Shown here one piece after another: positions 6,980 to 11,143 of a stretch of DNA of 11,143 nt. Within the stretch, counting starts at the first letter, position 1. Each line of letters opens with the position of its first letter. Where the stretch lies: positions 1 to 11,143 of the forward strand of contig DAIEOU010000004.1 in NCBI GenBank assembly GCA_027348755.1, written 5' to 3'. Below the pieces are notes generated by a model. That model had not been told where the DNA came from. It saw only the letters and a list, made by a program, of their open reading frames with translations, and searched no databases. Made by a program: the position numbers and the translations under genes. The stretch is from an archaeon (GTDB lineage: Archaea > Nanobdellota > Nanobdellia > Pacearchaeales > GW2011-AR1).

Positions 6980-7594
6980 TTAGTCGGACTCAAGCTCTAT
7001 TATAGTTCCTGTTTGACTGACATTTATCACTTTTGTGCCATATATCTTTTCTTCTACTCCTGAAGCTTCATGTATATGTCCATGAAGCAGAAAATCAGGT
7101 TTGAACTCCTTTATAGCCCTCCTTATTGCTTTGCTTCCTTCGAATCCAGACCATTCTGATTTGCTCTTGAATGGATGCATGTGTGTAAGCATTATTTTTG
7201 CCTTTGCATCTTTTATAGGAGTATGAGCTTTTTTAAGGGTAGCCCAAAGTTCTCTTTCAGATATAAATCCAGGACCAACATCTGCACCTCCAGCTCCAAA
7301 AAGTGCTATGTCTTCATATACTGCAGAATAACCATGTATATTCTTTACATTATATAGAGAAGCCATGAAGTCTGCTGTTGCAAATGAATCATGGTTTCCA
7401 GGCAAAATTATTACTCTCTGCTTCTTATCTTTGAAAGGTTTTATTATTCCAGATGTTTCACGTATGCCTGTAAGATCTCCACATAGAACCACGAGATCAA
7501 CTGCTTCTTTCTCTGCAAGCTCAGCTAGCCTTTTTGTTAGTCTTGAGTCTCCATGTATGTCTGCTGCAGCGAGCAATTTTAGCTTTTTTACCAT
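6980..7594 (-). CDS. calcineurin-like metallophosphoesterase, 204 aa
   Basis: Predicted dinuclear-metal phosphoesterase of the YfcE/MJ0936-like group, soluble. All five family motifs are present: D12-x-H14 in ADIHGD, G39-D40 in CGDLTG, the GNHD motif (N67-H68-D69), H138 in LTHMHP, and G172-H173-x-H175 in GHIHE. It is short, a single catalytic domain without extra modules, ending just after the last strand. Substrate cannot be told: relatives cleave phosphodiesters, 2',3'-cyclic nucleotides or phosphomonoesters. The start at 7594 fits a TATA box at -30 to -22. It is divergent from a winged-helix gene, and both promoters carry the same 14-bp sequence in mirror image, suggesting joint control. 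It is convergent with the 6406 gene. Confidence 0.92.
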   Translation of the reverse strand: MVKKLKLLAAADIHGDSRLTKRLAELAEKEAVDLVVLCGDLTGIRETSGIIKPFKDKKQRVIILPGNHDSFATADFMASLYNVKNIHGYSAVYEDIALFGAGGADVGPGFISERELWATLKKAHTPIKDAKAKIMLTHMHPFKSKSEWSGFEGSKAIRRAIKEFKPDFLLHGHIHEASGVEEKIYGTKVINVSQTGTIIELESD

Positions 7595-7615
7595 ATTATA
7601 TCTTGTATTTCATTC

Positions 7616-7624
7616 TATTAAAAA
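7616..7624 (-). promoter_or_regulatory. TATA box of the metallophosphoesterase gene
   Basis: TTTTTAATA on the minus strand at -30 to -22 of the ATG at 7594. The 14-bp inverted-repeat arm (7627-7640) ends two bases upstream, so a protein bound there would interfere with or touch TBP/TFB. The arm itself contains TTTAAAA and might be the real TATA box, giving a short leader. Confidence 0.5.
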
Positions 7625-7626
7625 TC

Positions 7627-7733
7627 TTCGCTTTTAAACTATATTTTGCCGACGCTGTAATTGAAGTTACCACTTCTCTTTTGGAATTGTTACTGCGAAA
7701 GGTAACAAAGTCGGAGAAAAGTTTAAAAGCGAA
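7627..7733. repeat. mirror-image promoter module (14-bp perfect inverted repeat plus inner blocks)
   Basis: Outer arms 7627-7640 and 7720-7733 are perfect inverted repeats; read toward each gene the arm is AGTTTAAAAGCGAA. Further in, GTCGG (7649-7653 on minus, 7710-7714 on plus) and GGTAAC (7666-7671 on minus, 7701-7706 on plus) also occur in the same order in both directions. A further dyad, TTGTTAC (7687-7693) and GTAACAA (7702-7708), lies near the centre. The divergent genes start 32 and 40 bases outside the arms. A shared operator fits best; a structured RNA or a degenerate palindromic insertion element are alternatives. Confidence 0.6.
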
Positions 7734-7743
7734 ATGCAGATTG

Positions 7744-7751
7744 AATATATA
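7744..7751 (+). promoter_or_regulatory. TATA box of the winged-helix gene
   Basis: AATATATA at -30 to -23 of the ATG at 7774, ten bases downstream of the inverted-repeat arm. A second AT-rich stretch at 7759-7768 is too near the start to direct a leaderless transcript. Confidence 0.5.
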
Positions 7752-7773
7752 CATTAGAAAATATATATCAAAA

Positions 7774-8040
7774 ATGGAAGACAATTTCGACCTATTTTTC
7801 CGCAGGAAGCCGGCATTGATGTTAATCGCATTGAAAAGAATATCTCGAGCGAGATACGGGAGTATACTTGCGAAAGAAGCTGACTGCACATACAGTCACG
7901 CTGTAAAAATACTTCAGGCACTTGAGAAGCTTGGCTTAGTAGTCTTTGAGAAGAAAGGAAGAATAAAGCTCATAAAATTAACAAAGAAAGGTCAGGAGAT
8001 TGCTGACAATATAGAGAATGTCAAGCGTCTTGTCTCTTAA
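7774..8040 (+). CDS. small winged-helix DNA-binding protein, 88 aa
   Basis: Single-domain winged helix-turn-helix protein of the MarR/PadR-like archaeal type. Helices at about 12-24 (KPALMLIALKRIS), 28-36 (YGSILAKEA) and 40-54 form the HTH, with recognition helix YSHAVKILQALEKLGLV and a wing made of VFEKKGRIKLIKLTKKG (about 57-73), closing with a short helix. There is no ligand or dimerisation domain beyond this. The frame is open well upstream, but the ATG at 7774 has a TATA box at the right distance, and the domain begins there. It is divergent from the metallophosphoesterase across a symmetric element that could be its own operator, implying autoregulation (inference). The stop codon is directly followed by the ATG of a 66-codon ORF. 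Confidence 0.85.
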   Translation: MEDNFDLFFRRKPALMLIALKRISRARYGSILAKEADCTYSHAVKILQALEKLGLVVFEKKGRIKLIKLTKKGQEIADNIENVKRLVS

Positions 8041-8241
8041 ATGAACTTCAATAATATTGATCCTGAAAAATATTCTTTAGTGTTACCGAGACCATCTTTC
8101 TGGAAATGGTATGCTAAGAATGGCAATTGTTCGTCTCCTACAGACTATGTTGAAGGTCAAGGACATATAAAATCACCAACATTGCCAAGAAATGCGTCCA
8201 GTGATACAAGGAAAGGCTTGTTGGAAGTAAAACTTCGTTAA
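8041..8241 (+). CDS. unknown 66-aa protein following the winged-helix gene
   Basis: Not recognised. The ATG follows the TAA of the winged-helix gene with no base between (TAAATG), so translation could be coupled. The product is polar, with an aromatic cluster (RPSFWKWYAKNG, residues 17-28), one cysteine, and a Ser/Pro/Arg-rich second half without clear secondary structure. No membrane or signal segment. Its stop codon overlaps that of the convergent TOPRIM gene by three bases (TTAA shared). Coding status rests on the neat spacing and the ORF filling the gap exactly between two genes; it might be a partner of the regulator or a decayed remnant. Moderate confidence. Confidence 0.5.
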   Translation: MNFNNIDPEKYSLVLPRPSFWKWYAKNGNCSSPTDYVEGQGHIKSPTLPRNASSDTRKGLLEVKLR

Positions 8242-8609
8242 CCTATTTTGCTCAGCTTATCAAAGAATTGCGTTATTTCTTCAACGTGCTCAAACTGTCC
8301 CTTTAGGAGAAGACCGCGTAAACTGCTGTCAAGTTTTGCGCCATGCTCTTGAAAAATAGGTTTTACAAGAAGATAGAGGTCCTTACCTTTTCTGTCAAAG
8401 TCAGTGAGAATGCAGACCTTGTCTTTCTTGTTTATACTTTCCATTATTTGTGCAACACGTTCCTTCATAGGAACTCCTGTTTCGTGAAGGGTGTAAATCT
8501 TCCTAAAACCAACAGAATACATTGCATCTGCGCTCTTTTTGCCTTCTACTATTATGACATAATCAAAATATGCAGGTATACTTGCCTTAAGTTCGGGGTT
8601 GTATTTCAT
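8238..8609 (-). CDS. small TOPRIM-domain protein, UPF0292-like, 123 aa
   Basis: Stand-alone TOPRIM fold of the small archaeal type related to RNase M5 and DnaG TOPRIM domains. The conserved glutamate is E22 in IIVEGKKSADAM and the acidic pair is D70-x-D72 in LTDFDRKGKDL, together the magnesium site for phosphodiester chemistry. LRGLLLKGQFEHVEEI (about 97-112) matches the C-terminal part of the UPF0292 family as I remember it. Activity is not established for that family; nucleic-acid processing is an inference. The start at 8609 is chosen because the domain begins within 20 residues. The longer frame up to 8666 would add a hydrophobic stretch overlapping the upstream gene. It overlaps the upstream cysteine mini-protein by 23 bases, so the two are translationally linked, and both lie downstream of tRNA-Lys. 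Confidence 0.85.
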   Translation of the reverse strand: MKYNPELKASIPAYFDYVIIVEGKKSADAMYSVGFRKIYTLHETGVPMKERVAQIMESINKKDKVCILTDFDRKGKDLYLLVKPIFQEHGAKLDSSLRGLLLKGQFEHVEEITQFFDKLSKIG

Positions 8610-8757
8610 TTTTAATCTGCTTCTCCATTTTAGTATAACAATTAATGCACAGATGATACTTAACAACTTTATTGTTTTTATCAGGTGGACTTAAAAGAAT
8701 CGCACCAAACTCTTGCAACTCTTTCTTACAGATATCACAGATGGGCTTTATTGCCAT
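8587..8757 (-). CDS. four-cysteine zinc-knuckle mini-protein, 56 aa
   Basis: A very small protein with two CxxC pairs (C7/C10 and C37/C40) 26 residues apart, the layout of a zinc ribbon or rubredoxin-like metal site. The second half is basic and helical (YTKMEKQIKNEI). Function unknown; small zinc ribbons often bind nucleic acid or a protein partner. The ATG at 8757 lies nine bases after the tRNA-Lys 3' end, leaving no space for a promoter, so its mRNA probably arises by cleavage of a tRNA-mRNA precursor. Upstream in-frame codons belong to the tRNA and are not coding. It overlaps the start of the TOPRIM gene by 23 bases, suggesting the two proteins are made together and may act together. Confidence 0.75.
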   Translation of the reverse strand: MAIKPICDICKKELQEFGAILLSPPDKNNKVVKYHLCINCYTKMEKQIKNEIQPRT

Positions 8758-8766
8758 AATTATGAG

Positions 8767-8841
8767 TGGCCCCGACGGGATTTGAACCCGCGACACCTGG
8801 ATTAAGAGTCCAGTACTCTGACCGGGCTGAGCTACGAGGCC
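8767..8841 (-). tRNA. tRNA-Lys (anticodon CTT)
   Basis: Seventy-five bases fold as a full cloverleaf. The acceptor stem GGCCTCG pairs with CGGGGCC with one G-U pair; the D stem is GCTC/GAGT. The anticodon stem CTGGA/TCCAG encloses the loop CTCTTAA, giving anticodon CTT (Lys, AAG codons). The T stem GCGGG/CCCGT encloses TTCAAAT. Discriminator A; CCA is not encoded; no intron. A TATA box lies 24-31 bases upstream. Two protein genes follow closely in the same direction. Confidence 0.97.
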
Positions 8842-8864
8842 TTGTAGCTTTAATTAAATCATGA

Positions 8865-8872
8865 TTTAAAAA
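8865..8872 (-). promoter_or_regulatory. TATA box of tRNA-Lys and the downstream genes
   Basis: TTTTTAAA on the minus strand at -31 to -24 of the tRNA 5' end, inside the 39-base gap after the response-regulator stop codon. It probably drives the tRNA, the mini-protein and the TOPRIM gene together. Confidence 0.6.
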
Positions 8873-8880
8873 CGTATTGG

Positions 8881-9324
8881 CTAGAGAGAAGCATATTGAT
8901 TGGCTCCAGGCAGATTATTAAAACTTGGCTTAGCCATGAGTATAACTTCTTCTAAGTCTCTTGGTCCTGCAGGTTTGTTAAGACTGTATATTTTTGCATT
9001 ACTATTTCCATAAGTTATCTTTTTATTTGTTTCTTCAAGTCTCTCAATTATTAGAGGATTACCTGTAAAAATGATAGCTGGAGTATAATCCTTTCTCTCT
9101 CTTAGGCCTATTAAAACATCAAGTCCCTTTCTTCCAGGCATGTCATTATCAGTTATTATAAGGTCATATGAATGTTCAGGTTCAATTCTTGATGAAAGCT
9201 CCAAGCCGTTCCTTACTTCATTTATTCTAATGTCTTTATTGTTGTATTTATTTCCAAGAGTATACAGCATTAGAGCTAGCACTTGCCTAATCGAGTCGTC
9301 ATCATCTGCTATAAGTACATTCAT
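8881..9324 (-). CDS. stand-alone response-regulator receiver protein, 147 aa
   Basis: CheY-like receiver domain without an attached output domain. All key residues are present: acidic pocket D8-D9 in IADDDDS, phosphoacceptor D59 in LIITDNDMPG, switch T87 in IIFTG, and K117 in NKPAG. The domain runs from residue 1 to about 131; the last 16 residues are a polar tail. There is a longer insertion before the switch lysine (about 92-111) than in minimal CheY. No histidine kinase, chemotaxis or archaellum gene is in the window, so the partner kinase and target are unknown. A TATA box at -29 to -24 lies between this gene and TFS, so it is probably transcribed alone and leaderless. Confidence 0.93.
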   Translation of the reverse strand: MNVLIADDDDSIRQVLALMLYTLGNKYNNKDIRINEVRNGLELSSRIEPEHSYDLIITDNDMPGRKGLDVLIGLRERKDYTPAIIFTGNPLIIERLEETNKKITYGNSNAKIYSLNKPAGPRDLEEVILMAKPSFNNLPGANQYASL

Positions 9325-9347
9325 TATCGAGTCTCAGAAAGTTGGTT

Positions 9348-9354
9348 CTTAAAC
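9348..9354 (-). promoter_or_regulatory. TATA box of the receiver-domain gene
   Basis: GTTTAAG on the minus strand at -30 to -24 of the ATG at 9324, within the 48-base gap after the TFS stop codon. A weak match with good spacing. Confidence 0.45.
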
Positions 9355-9372
9355 CTATCTAATTCTAATCAT

Positions 9373-9681
9373 TTATCTATATACTCGCCAGGTGTGCTTG
9401 CATTTTACACACTTGTAAAACTTTGTCTCAGATTCGTCACTTGCCCTCGTTTGAGTTGTCCAGAAATATGCTTTCTTATTTCCACACTTTGGGCAGTCTA
9501 TTTGGACTATTGGATAAACGTTTCCAGCATCTTCGTTTATGACTGCAACGGAATCTTTCTGTGCAATCTTCTCAGCTGATTCTATTTTTATCTTCTTCTT
9601 AGGTTTATACCCGCATCTTGCACAAGCAGGTTTTCCTTCATTAAGGGTTATTATACCTCCACATTTCTCGCAAAATTCCAT
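9373..9681 (-). CDS. tfs: transcription factor S (TFIIS/RPB9-like), 102 aa
   Basis: Archaeal transcript-cleavage factor that enters the RNA polymerase secondary channel and stimulates RNA cleavage in backtracked complexes. The N-terminal zinc ribbon has C4, C7, C20 and C23. A basic linker (KPKKKIKIE) follows. The C-terminal TFIIS-type ribbon has C63, C66, C91 and C94, with the catalytic hairpin QTRASDESETKFYKC carrying the acidic pair D82-E83 that completes the polymerase active site. Presence of that pair indicates an active cleavage factor, not an inhibitory paralogue. Length is normal for the family. A TATA box lies at -29 to -22 of the ATG, only ten bases beyond the signal-peptidase stop codon. 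Confidence 0.97.
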   Translation of the reverse strand: MEFCEKCGGIITLNEGKPACARCGYKPKKKIKIESAEKIAQKDSVAVINEDAGNVYPIVQIDCPKCGNKKAYFWTTQTRASDESETKFYKCVKCKHTWRVYR

Positions 9682-9702
9682 TTTTTTCTTACTTTCAGAT
9701 AT

Positions 9703-9710
9703 TATTTAAA
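9703..9710 (-). promoter_or_regulatory. TATA box of tfs
   Basis: TTTAAATA on the minus strand at -29 to -22 of the TFS ATG; a close match to the archaeal consensus. Leaderless mRNA expected. Confidence 0.6.
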
Positions 9711-9719
9711 CGTTTCTTG

Positions 9720-10289
9720 TCATGCGCTTGGGACACAAAGGCCCCTTTCACTGGCAGGTTTGAAAGGCTCAAAGAATATGAGTTTTATCCAGCCTATAAA
9801 TGGCACTTTCCAGGCTGCTTTGCCTATTATTGAATTCTCTGATATATTTTGCTCTATTGAGAGCTGTCCAAGGTTGTTATCCCCTTTAGTGTTTATAGGC
9901 GAAAGGGACATTATTCGGTGGATTATTGGATACTGAGTTCCAGCATTGAAAATTATTATATCTCCTGGTTTGGGATGACTATCTTTTACTACAACTACTA
10001 CGTCGCCTTTGTTAAGACCGTCAAGCATGTTAAATGAGCTAAATTCGTTCTTAGATATATTATTTTCAATATACCATGCTCCATTCTGATACCACCAGTC
10101 GTTAAAGCTGGTTGCGTGATACATAGAGCAAGATTCAACTACAACAAGAGGTAATGAACTGCCAGTAACAAATGAAAGCAATGGGAATACTATGAATTTT
10201 ATTATGATGAATAAAATAAGCAATGAAGCTATCCATGATCCAAGAGTGTCCTTCTGAAGATATGCCCAGAGCTTCTTAAAATAATCCAT
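9720..10289 (-). CDS. archaeal signal peptidase I (S26B-like), 189 aa
   Basis: Membrane-bound serine protease that removes signal peptides from Sec-exported proteins. A single N-terminal membrane anchor spans about residues 17-41. The catalytic serine is S55 in ESCSMYH, the S-x-M box. In place of the bacterial lysine there is a histidine, H124 in PIIHRI, and D137 lies in TKGDNN, so the site is the Ser-His-Asp type of archaeal and eukaryotic ER signal peptidases. KGDVVVV (about 94-100) and PKPGDIIIF (about 106-114) are the conserved box C/D strands. A short hydrophobic stretch (about 163-173) near the C-terminus may touch the membrane. TATA box at -29 to -22 of the ATG. It precedes tfs in the same direction but each has its own promoter. 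Confidence 0.93.
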   Translation of the reverse strand: MDYFKKLWAYLQKDTLGSWIASLLILFIIIKFIVFPLLSFVTGSSLPLVVVESCSMYHATSFNDWWYQNGAWYIENNISKNEFSSFNMLDGLNKGDVVVVVKDSHPKPGDIIIFNAGTQYPIIHRIMSLSPINTKGDNNLGQLSIEQNISENSIIGKAAWKVPFIGWIKLIFFEPFKPASERGLCVPSA

Positions 10290-10310
10290 TCATATTTGAT
10301 GCTGTGATGC

Positions 10311-10318
10311 CTTTTAAT
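10311..10318 (-). promoter_or_regulatory. TATA box of the signal peptidase gene
   Basis: ATTAAAAG on the minus strand at -29 to -22 of the ATG at 10289. Confidence 0.5.
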
Positions 10319-10341
10319 GCTTATGAATAATCAAGCTTATC

Positions 10342-10349
10342 TTTAAATA
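10342..10349 (+). promoter_or_regulatory. TATA box of the 10370 gene
   Basis: TTTAAATA at -28 to -21 of the ATG at 10370, a good consensus match, back to back with the signal-peptidase promoter 24 bases away. Confidence 0.55.
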
Positions 10350-10369
10350 CTAATAATCTGGGTAGCTTT

Positions 10370-10633
10370 ATGATTCCAGAGGATTTACCTCATCTTCCTG
10401 TTTTGCAAAGAGGGCCATTGCCCGAAAGAGTGTTTGAAATTGCGGAAGTTTCGTTTATTGGAGGAAGAAAAGAGACGCTATACGTTTTGGGTATACAGGC
10501 AGATAGAAGGCCCGACACATGGAACTTGGTGCATACATTAAGCTTTGACAAGTCCTTCAAGATACTTGATTATGCAGGAATAAGAAATGCGATGCTTGAA
10601 GAAGTAGAACGGTATGATGTTCAGAGAAGATAG
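10370..10633 (+). CDS. unknown small protein, 87 aa
   Basis: Not recognised. A compact soluble protein: Pro/Leu-rich N-terminus (residues 3-18), then strands around 21-32 (VFEIAEVSFIGG), 36-43 (TLYVLGIQ) and 50-58 (TWNLVHTLSFD), and a C-terminal charged helix (about 69-82). No cysteines, catalytic motif, signal peptide or membrane segment. It has its own TATA box and is divergent from signal peptidase. It ends seven bases before the 3' end of the convergent tRNA-Gly. The well-placed promoter and ORF length support coding status. Confidence 0.7.
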   Translation: MIPEDLPHLPVLQRGPLPERVFEIAEVSFIGGRKETLYVLGIQADRRPDTWNLVHTLSFDKSFKILDYAGIRNAMLEEVERYDVQRR

Positions 10634-10640
10634 GCCAAAG

Positions 10641-10711
10641 TGCGCCGTGCGGGAATCGGACCCGCATCTCGAACTTGGGAAGCTCGCATTCTACCACTGA
10701 ACTAACAGCGC
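10641..10711 (-). tRNA. tRNA-Gly (anticodon CCC)
   Basis: Seventy-one bases form a cloverleaf. The acceptor GCGCTGT pairs with ACGGCGC; the D arm is GTTC/GAAT with a G-G pair in the loop. The anticodon stem CGAGC/GTTCG encloses TTCCCAA, giving CCC (Gly, GGG codons). The T stem GCGGG/CCCGC encloses TCCGATT, in which position 55 is C where nearly all tRNAs have U. Discriminator A; no encoded CCA; no intron. TATA box 24-31 bases upstream. Confidence 0.95.
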
Positions 10712-10734
10712 ATAAATAGGTTTTGAGGAGTTAG

Positions 10735-10742
10735 ATTATAAA
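10735..10742 (-). promoter_or_regulatory. TATA box of tRNA-Gly
   Basis: TTTATAAT on the minus strand at -31 to -24 of the tRNA-Gly 5' end. Confidence 0.55.
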
Positions 10743-10757
10743 CATTATCAAGAAACG

Positions 10758-10765
10758 TTTATAAA
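10758..10765 (+). promoter_or_regulatory. TATA box of tRNA-Ile
   Basis: TTTATAAA at -31 to -24 of the tRNA-Ile 5' end, centred in a 12-bp perfect palindrome CGTTTATAAACG (10756-10767). It is 15 bases from the opposed tRNA-Gly box. Confidence 0.6.
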
Positions 10766-10788
10766 CGAAAATACCGCTGCAGTTTAAA

Positions 10789-10862
10789 GATCCCATAGCT
10801 CAGTTGGTTAGAGCGCTGCTCTGATAAGGCAGAGGTCCCAAGTTCAATTCTTGGTGGGATCA
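10789..10862 (+). tRNA. tRNA-Ile (anticodon GAT)
   Basis: Seventy-four bases form a standard cloverleaf. The acceptor GATCCCA pairs with TGGGATC; the D stem is GCTC/GAGC. The anticodon stem CTGCT/GGCAG encloses CTGATAA, giving GAT (Ile, AUC and AUU codons). The T arm has TTCAATT. Discriminator A; CCA not encoded; no intron. Its last three bases overlap the stop codon of the protein gene on the other strand. Confidence 0.97.
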
Positions 10863-11143
10863 CTTTGCTAAGTTTGTCCTAATTTCTTTTTCGCCTACAT
10901 CAAGCCATCTAACTAGCCTCTCGAGTCTCTCAATTTCATCTTGCTCTAGCGATTTTCTTGCTTCCTTTTCAAGTTCATTGTAAAGATAAGAAAATTGTTT
11001 GAAATTGCTCTCGTTTTCAGTTGTGTATCCTGTCGGAAGTATCTTTTCCAGAATGGGCAAGGCCCTTTTCCTTGCACGAGTGACCTTTTCAATAACGCCT
11101 GCTCTCTCAGAAACTACACTTCTGAGCTGTTTGTTGAAAAGTC
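10860..11143 (-). CDS. unknown helical protein, C-terminal 93 residues (5' end outside window)
   Basis: Not recognised. The frame is open from the TGA at 10860-10862 to the window edge, so the true start lies beyond it; the TTG at 11060 is internal, because in-frame codons upstream continue without a stop (reading LFNKQLRSVVSER then AGVIEKVTRARKRALP). The visible part is almost all charged helix, rich in Glu, Lys, Arg and Leu, with heptad-like spacing over the last 45 residues (YNELEKEARKSLE, IERLERLVRWLD), suggesting a coiled coil. No cysteines or catalytic motif. The stop codon overlaps the 3' end of tRNA-Ile by three bases on the opposite strand. Confidence 0.7.
   Translation of the reverse strand, partial: LFNKQLRSVVSERAGVIEKVTRARKRALPILEKILPTGYTTENESNFKQFSYLYNELEKEARKSLEQDEIERLERLVRWLDVGEKEIRTNLAK

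Noticed and set aside
7627..7733. Miniature inverted-repeat transposable element
   Set aside because: The arms are only 14 bp, no target-site duplication is visible, no second copy occurs in the window, and each arm is neatly placed at a promoter; an operator explains it better, though a genome-wide copy search could revive this idea.
7534..7773. 80-residue upstream extension of the winged-helix ORF
   Set aside because: It crosses the divergent promoter region and part of the metallophosphoesterase gene in antisense; the sequence is not protein-like and a TATA box precedes 7774.
7596..7889. 97-codon open frame on the minus strand over the divergent promoter
   Set aside because: It is antisense to the winged-helix gene and spans the inverted-repeat region; the reading frame is explained by AT-rich sequence without stop codons.
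8610..8666. Longer, hydrophobic N-terminus of the TOPRIM protein
   Set aside because: It would overlap most of the upstream mini-protein gene and lies outside the TOPRIM domain; the ATG at 8609 fits better.
8758..8796. N-terminal extension of the zinc mini-protein beginning MSRVQIPSGPL
   Set aside because: These codons are the 3' half of tRNA-Lys read through; this peptide is a well-known tRNA translation artefact. The real start is 8757.
10204..10257. Possible C/D box sRNA on the plus strand (ATGATGA then CTGA)
   Set aside because: It lies antisense inside the signal-peptidase coding region, internal C'/D' boxes are not convincing, and short motifs like these arise by chance.

Overview
The window is a gene-dense, AT-rich stretch of an archaeal chromosome. 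Archaeal markers are ribosomal protein L15e, transcription factor S (TFS), an archaeal-type signal peptidase with a Ser-His-Asp arrangement, a TrmB-family regulator, a TOPRIM protein resembling UPF0292, and TATA-box promoters placed about 22-30 bases upstream of start codons. Short genes, tight packing and a bacterial-subtype methionyl-tRNA synthetase would fit a small-genome (DPANN-like) archaeon, but that lineage is an inference. I see no insertion sequence, prophage or CRISPR array.

Layout. 1-1697: methionyl-tRNA synthetase (minus, C-terminal end cut by the window edge). 1773-2261: unknown protein (minus) with the only strong Shine-Dalgarno site noticed. 2374-3081: TrmB-like regulator (plus). 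3114-4006: L15e followed by a small unknown gene (plus). 4010-6259: archaeal type IA DNA topoisomerase (minus), convergent with the L15e unit. 6406-6951: unknown protein (plus). 6980-7594: metallophosphoesterase (minus), divergent from 7774-8040, a winged-helix protein followed without a gap by a 66-residue unknown ORF. 8238-8841: a minus-strand unit of tRNA-Lys(CTT), a four-cysteine mini-protein and a small TOPRIM protein. 8881-10289: minus-strand run of a stand-alone receiver domain, TFS and signal peptidase I, each with its own TATA box. 10370-10633: small unknown gene (plus). 10641-10862: divergent tRNA-Gly(CCC) and tRNA-Ile(GAT). 10860-11143: 3' part of an unknown helical protein (minus).

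Most genes are housekeeping: translation (MetRS, L15e, three tRNAs), transcription (TFS, TrmB-like), DNA topology (TopA) and secretion (signal peptidase). Nearly every protein gene has a TATA-like box with its end about 21-23 bases before the ATG, so transcription should start at or next to the start codon, giving leaderless mRNAs.

The most unusual structure is the 107-bp space between the metallophosphoesterase and the winged-helix gene. A perfect 14-bp inverted repeat, plus two shorter blocks in the same order, place a mirror-image copy of one sequence module in front of both promoters. This looks like a shared divergent operator, perhaps bound by the winged-helix protein itself. No intergenic stretch exceeds 300 bases; the longest is 7595-7773.
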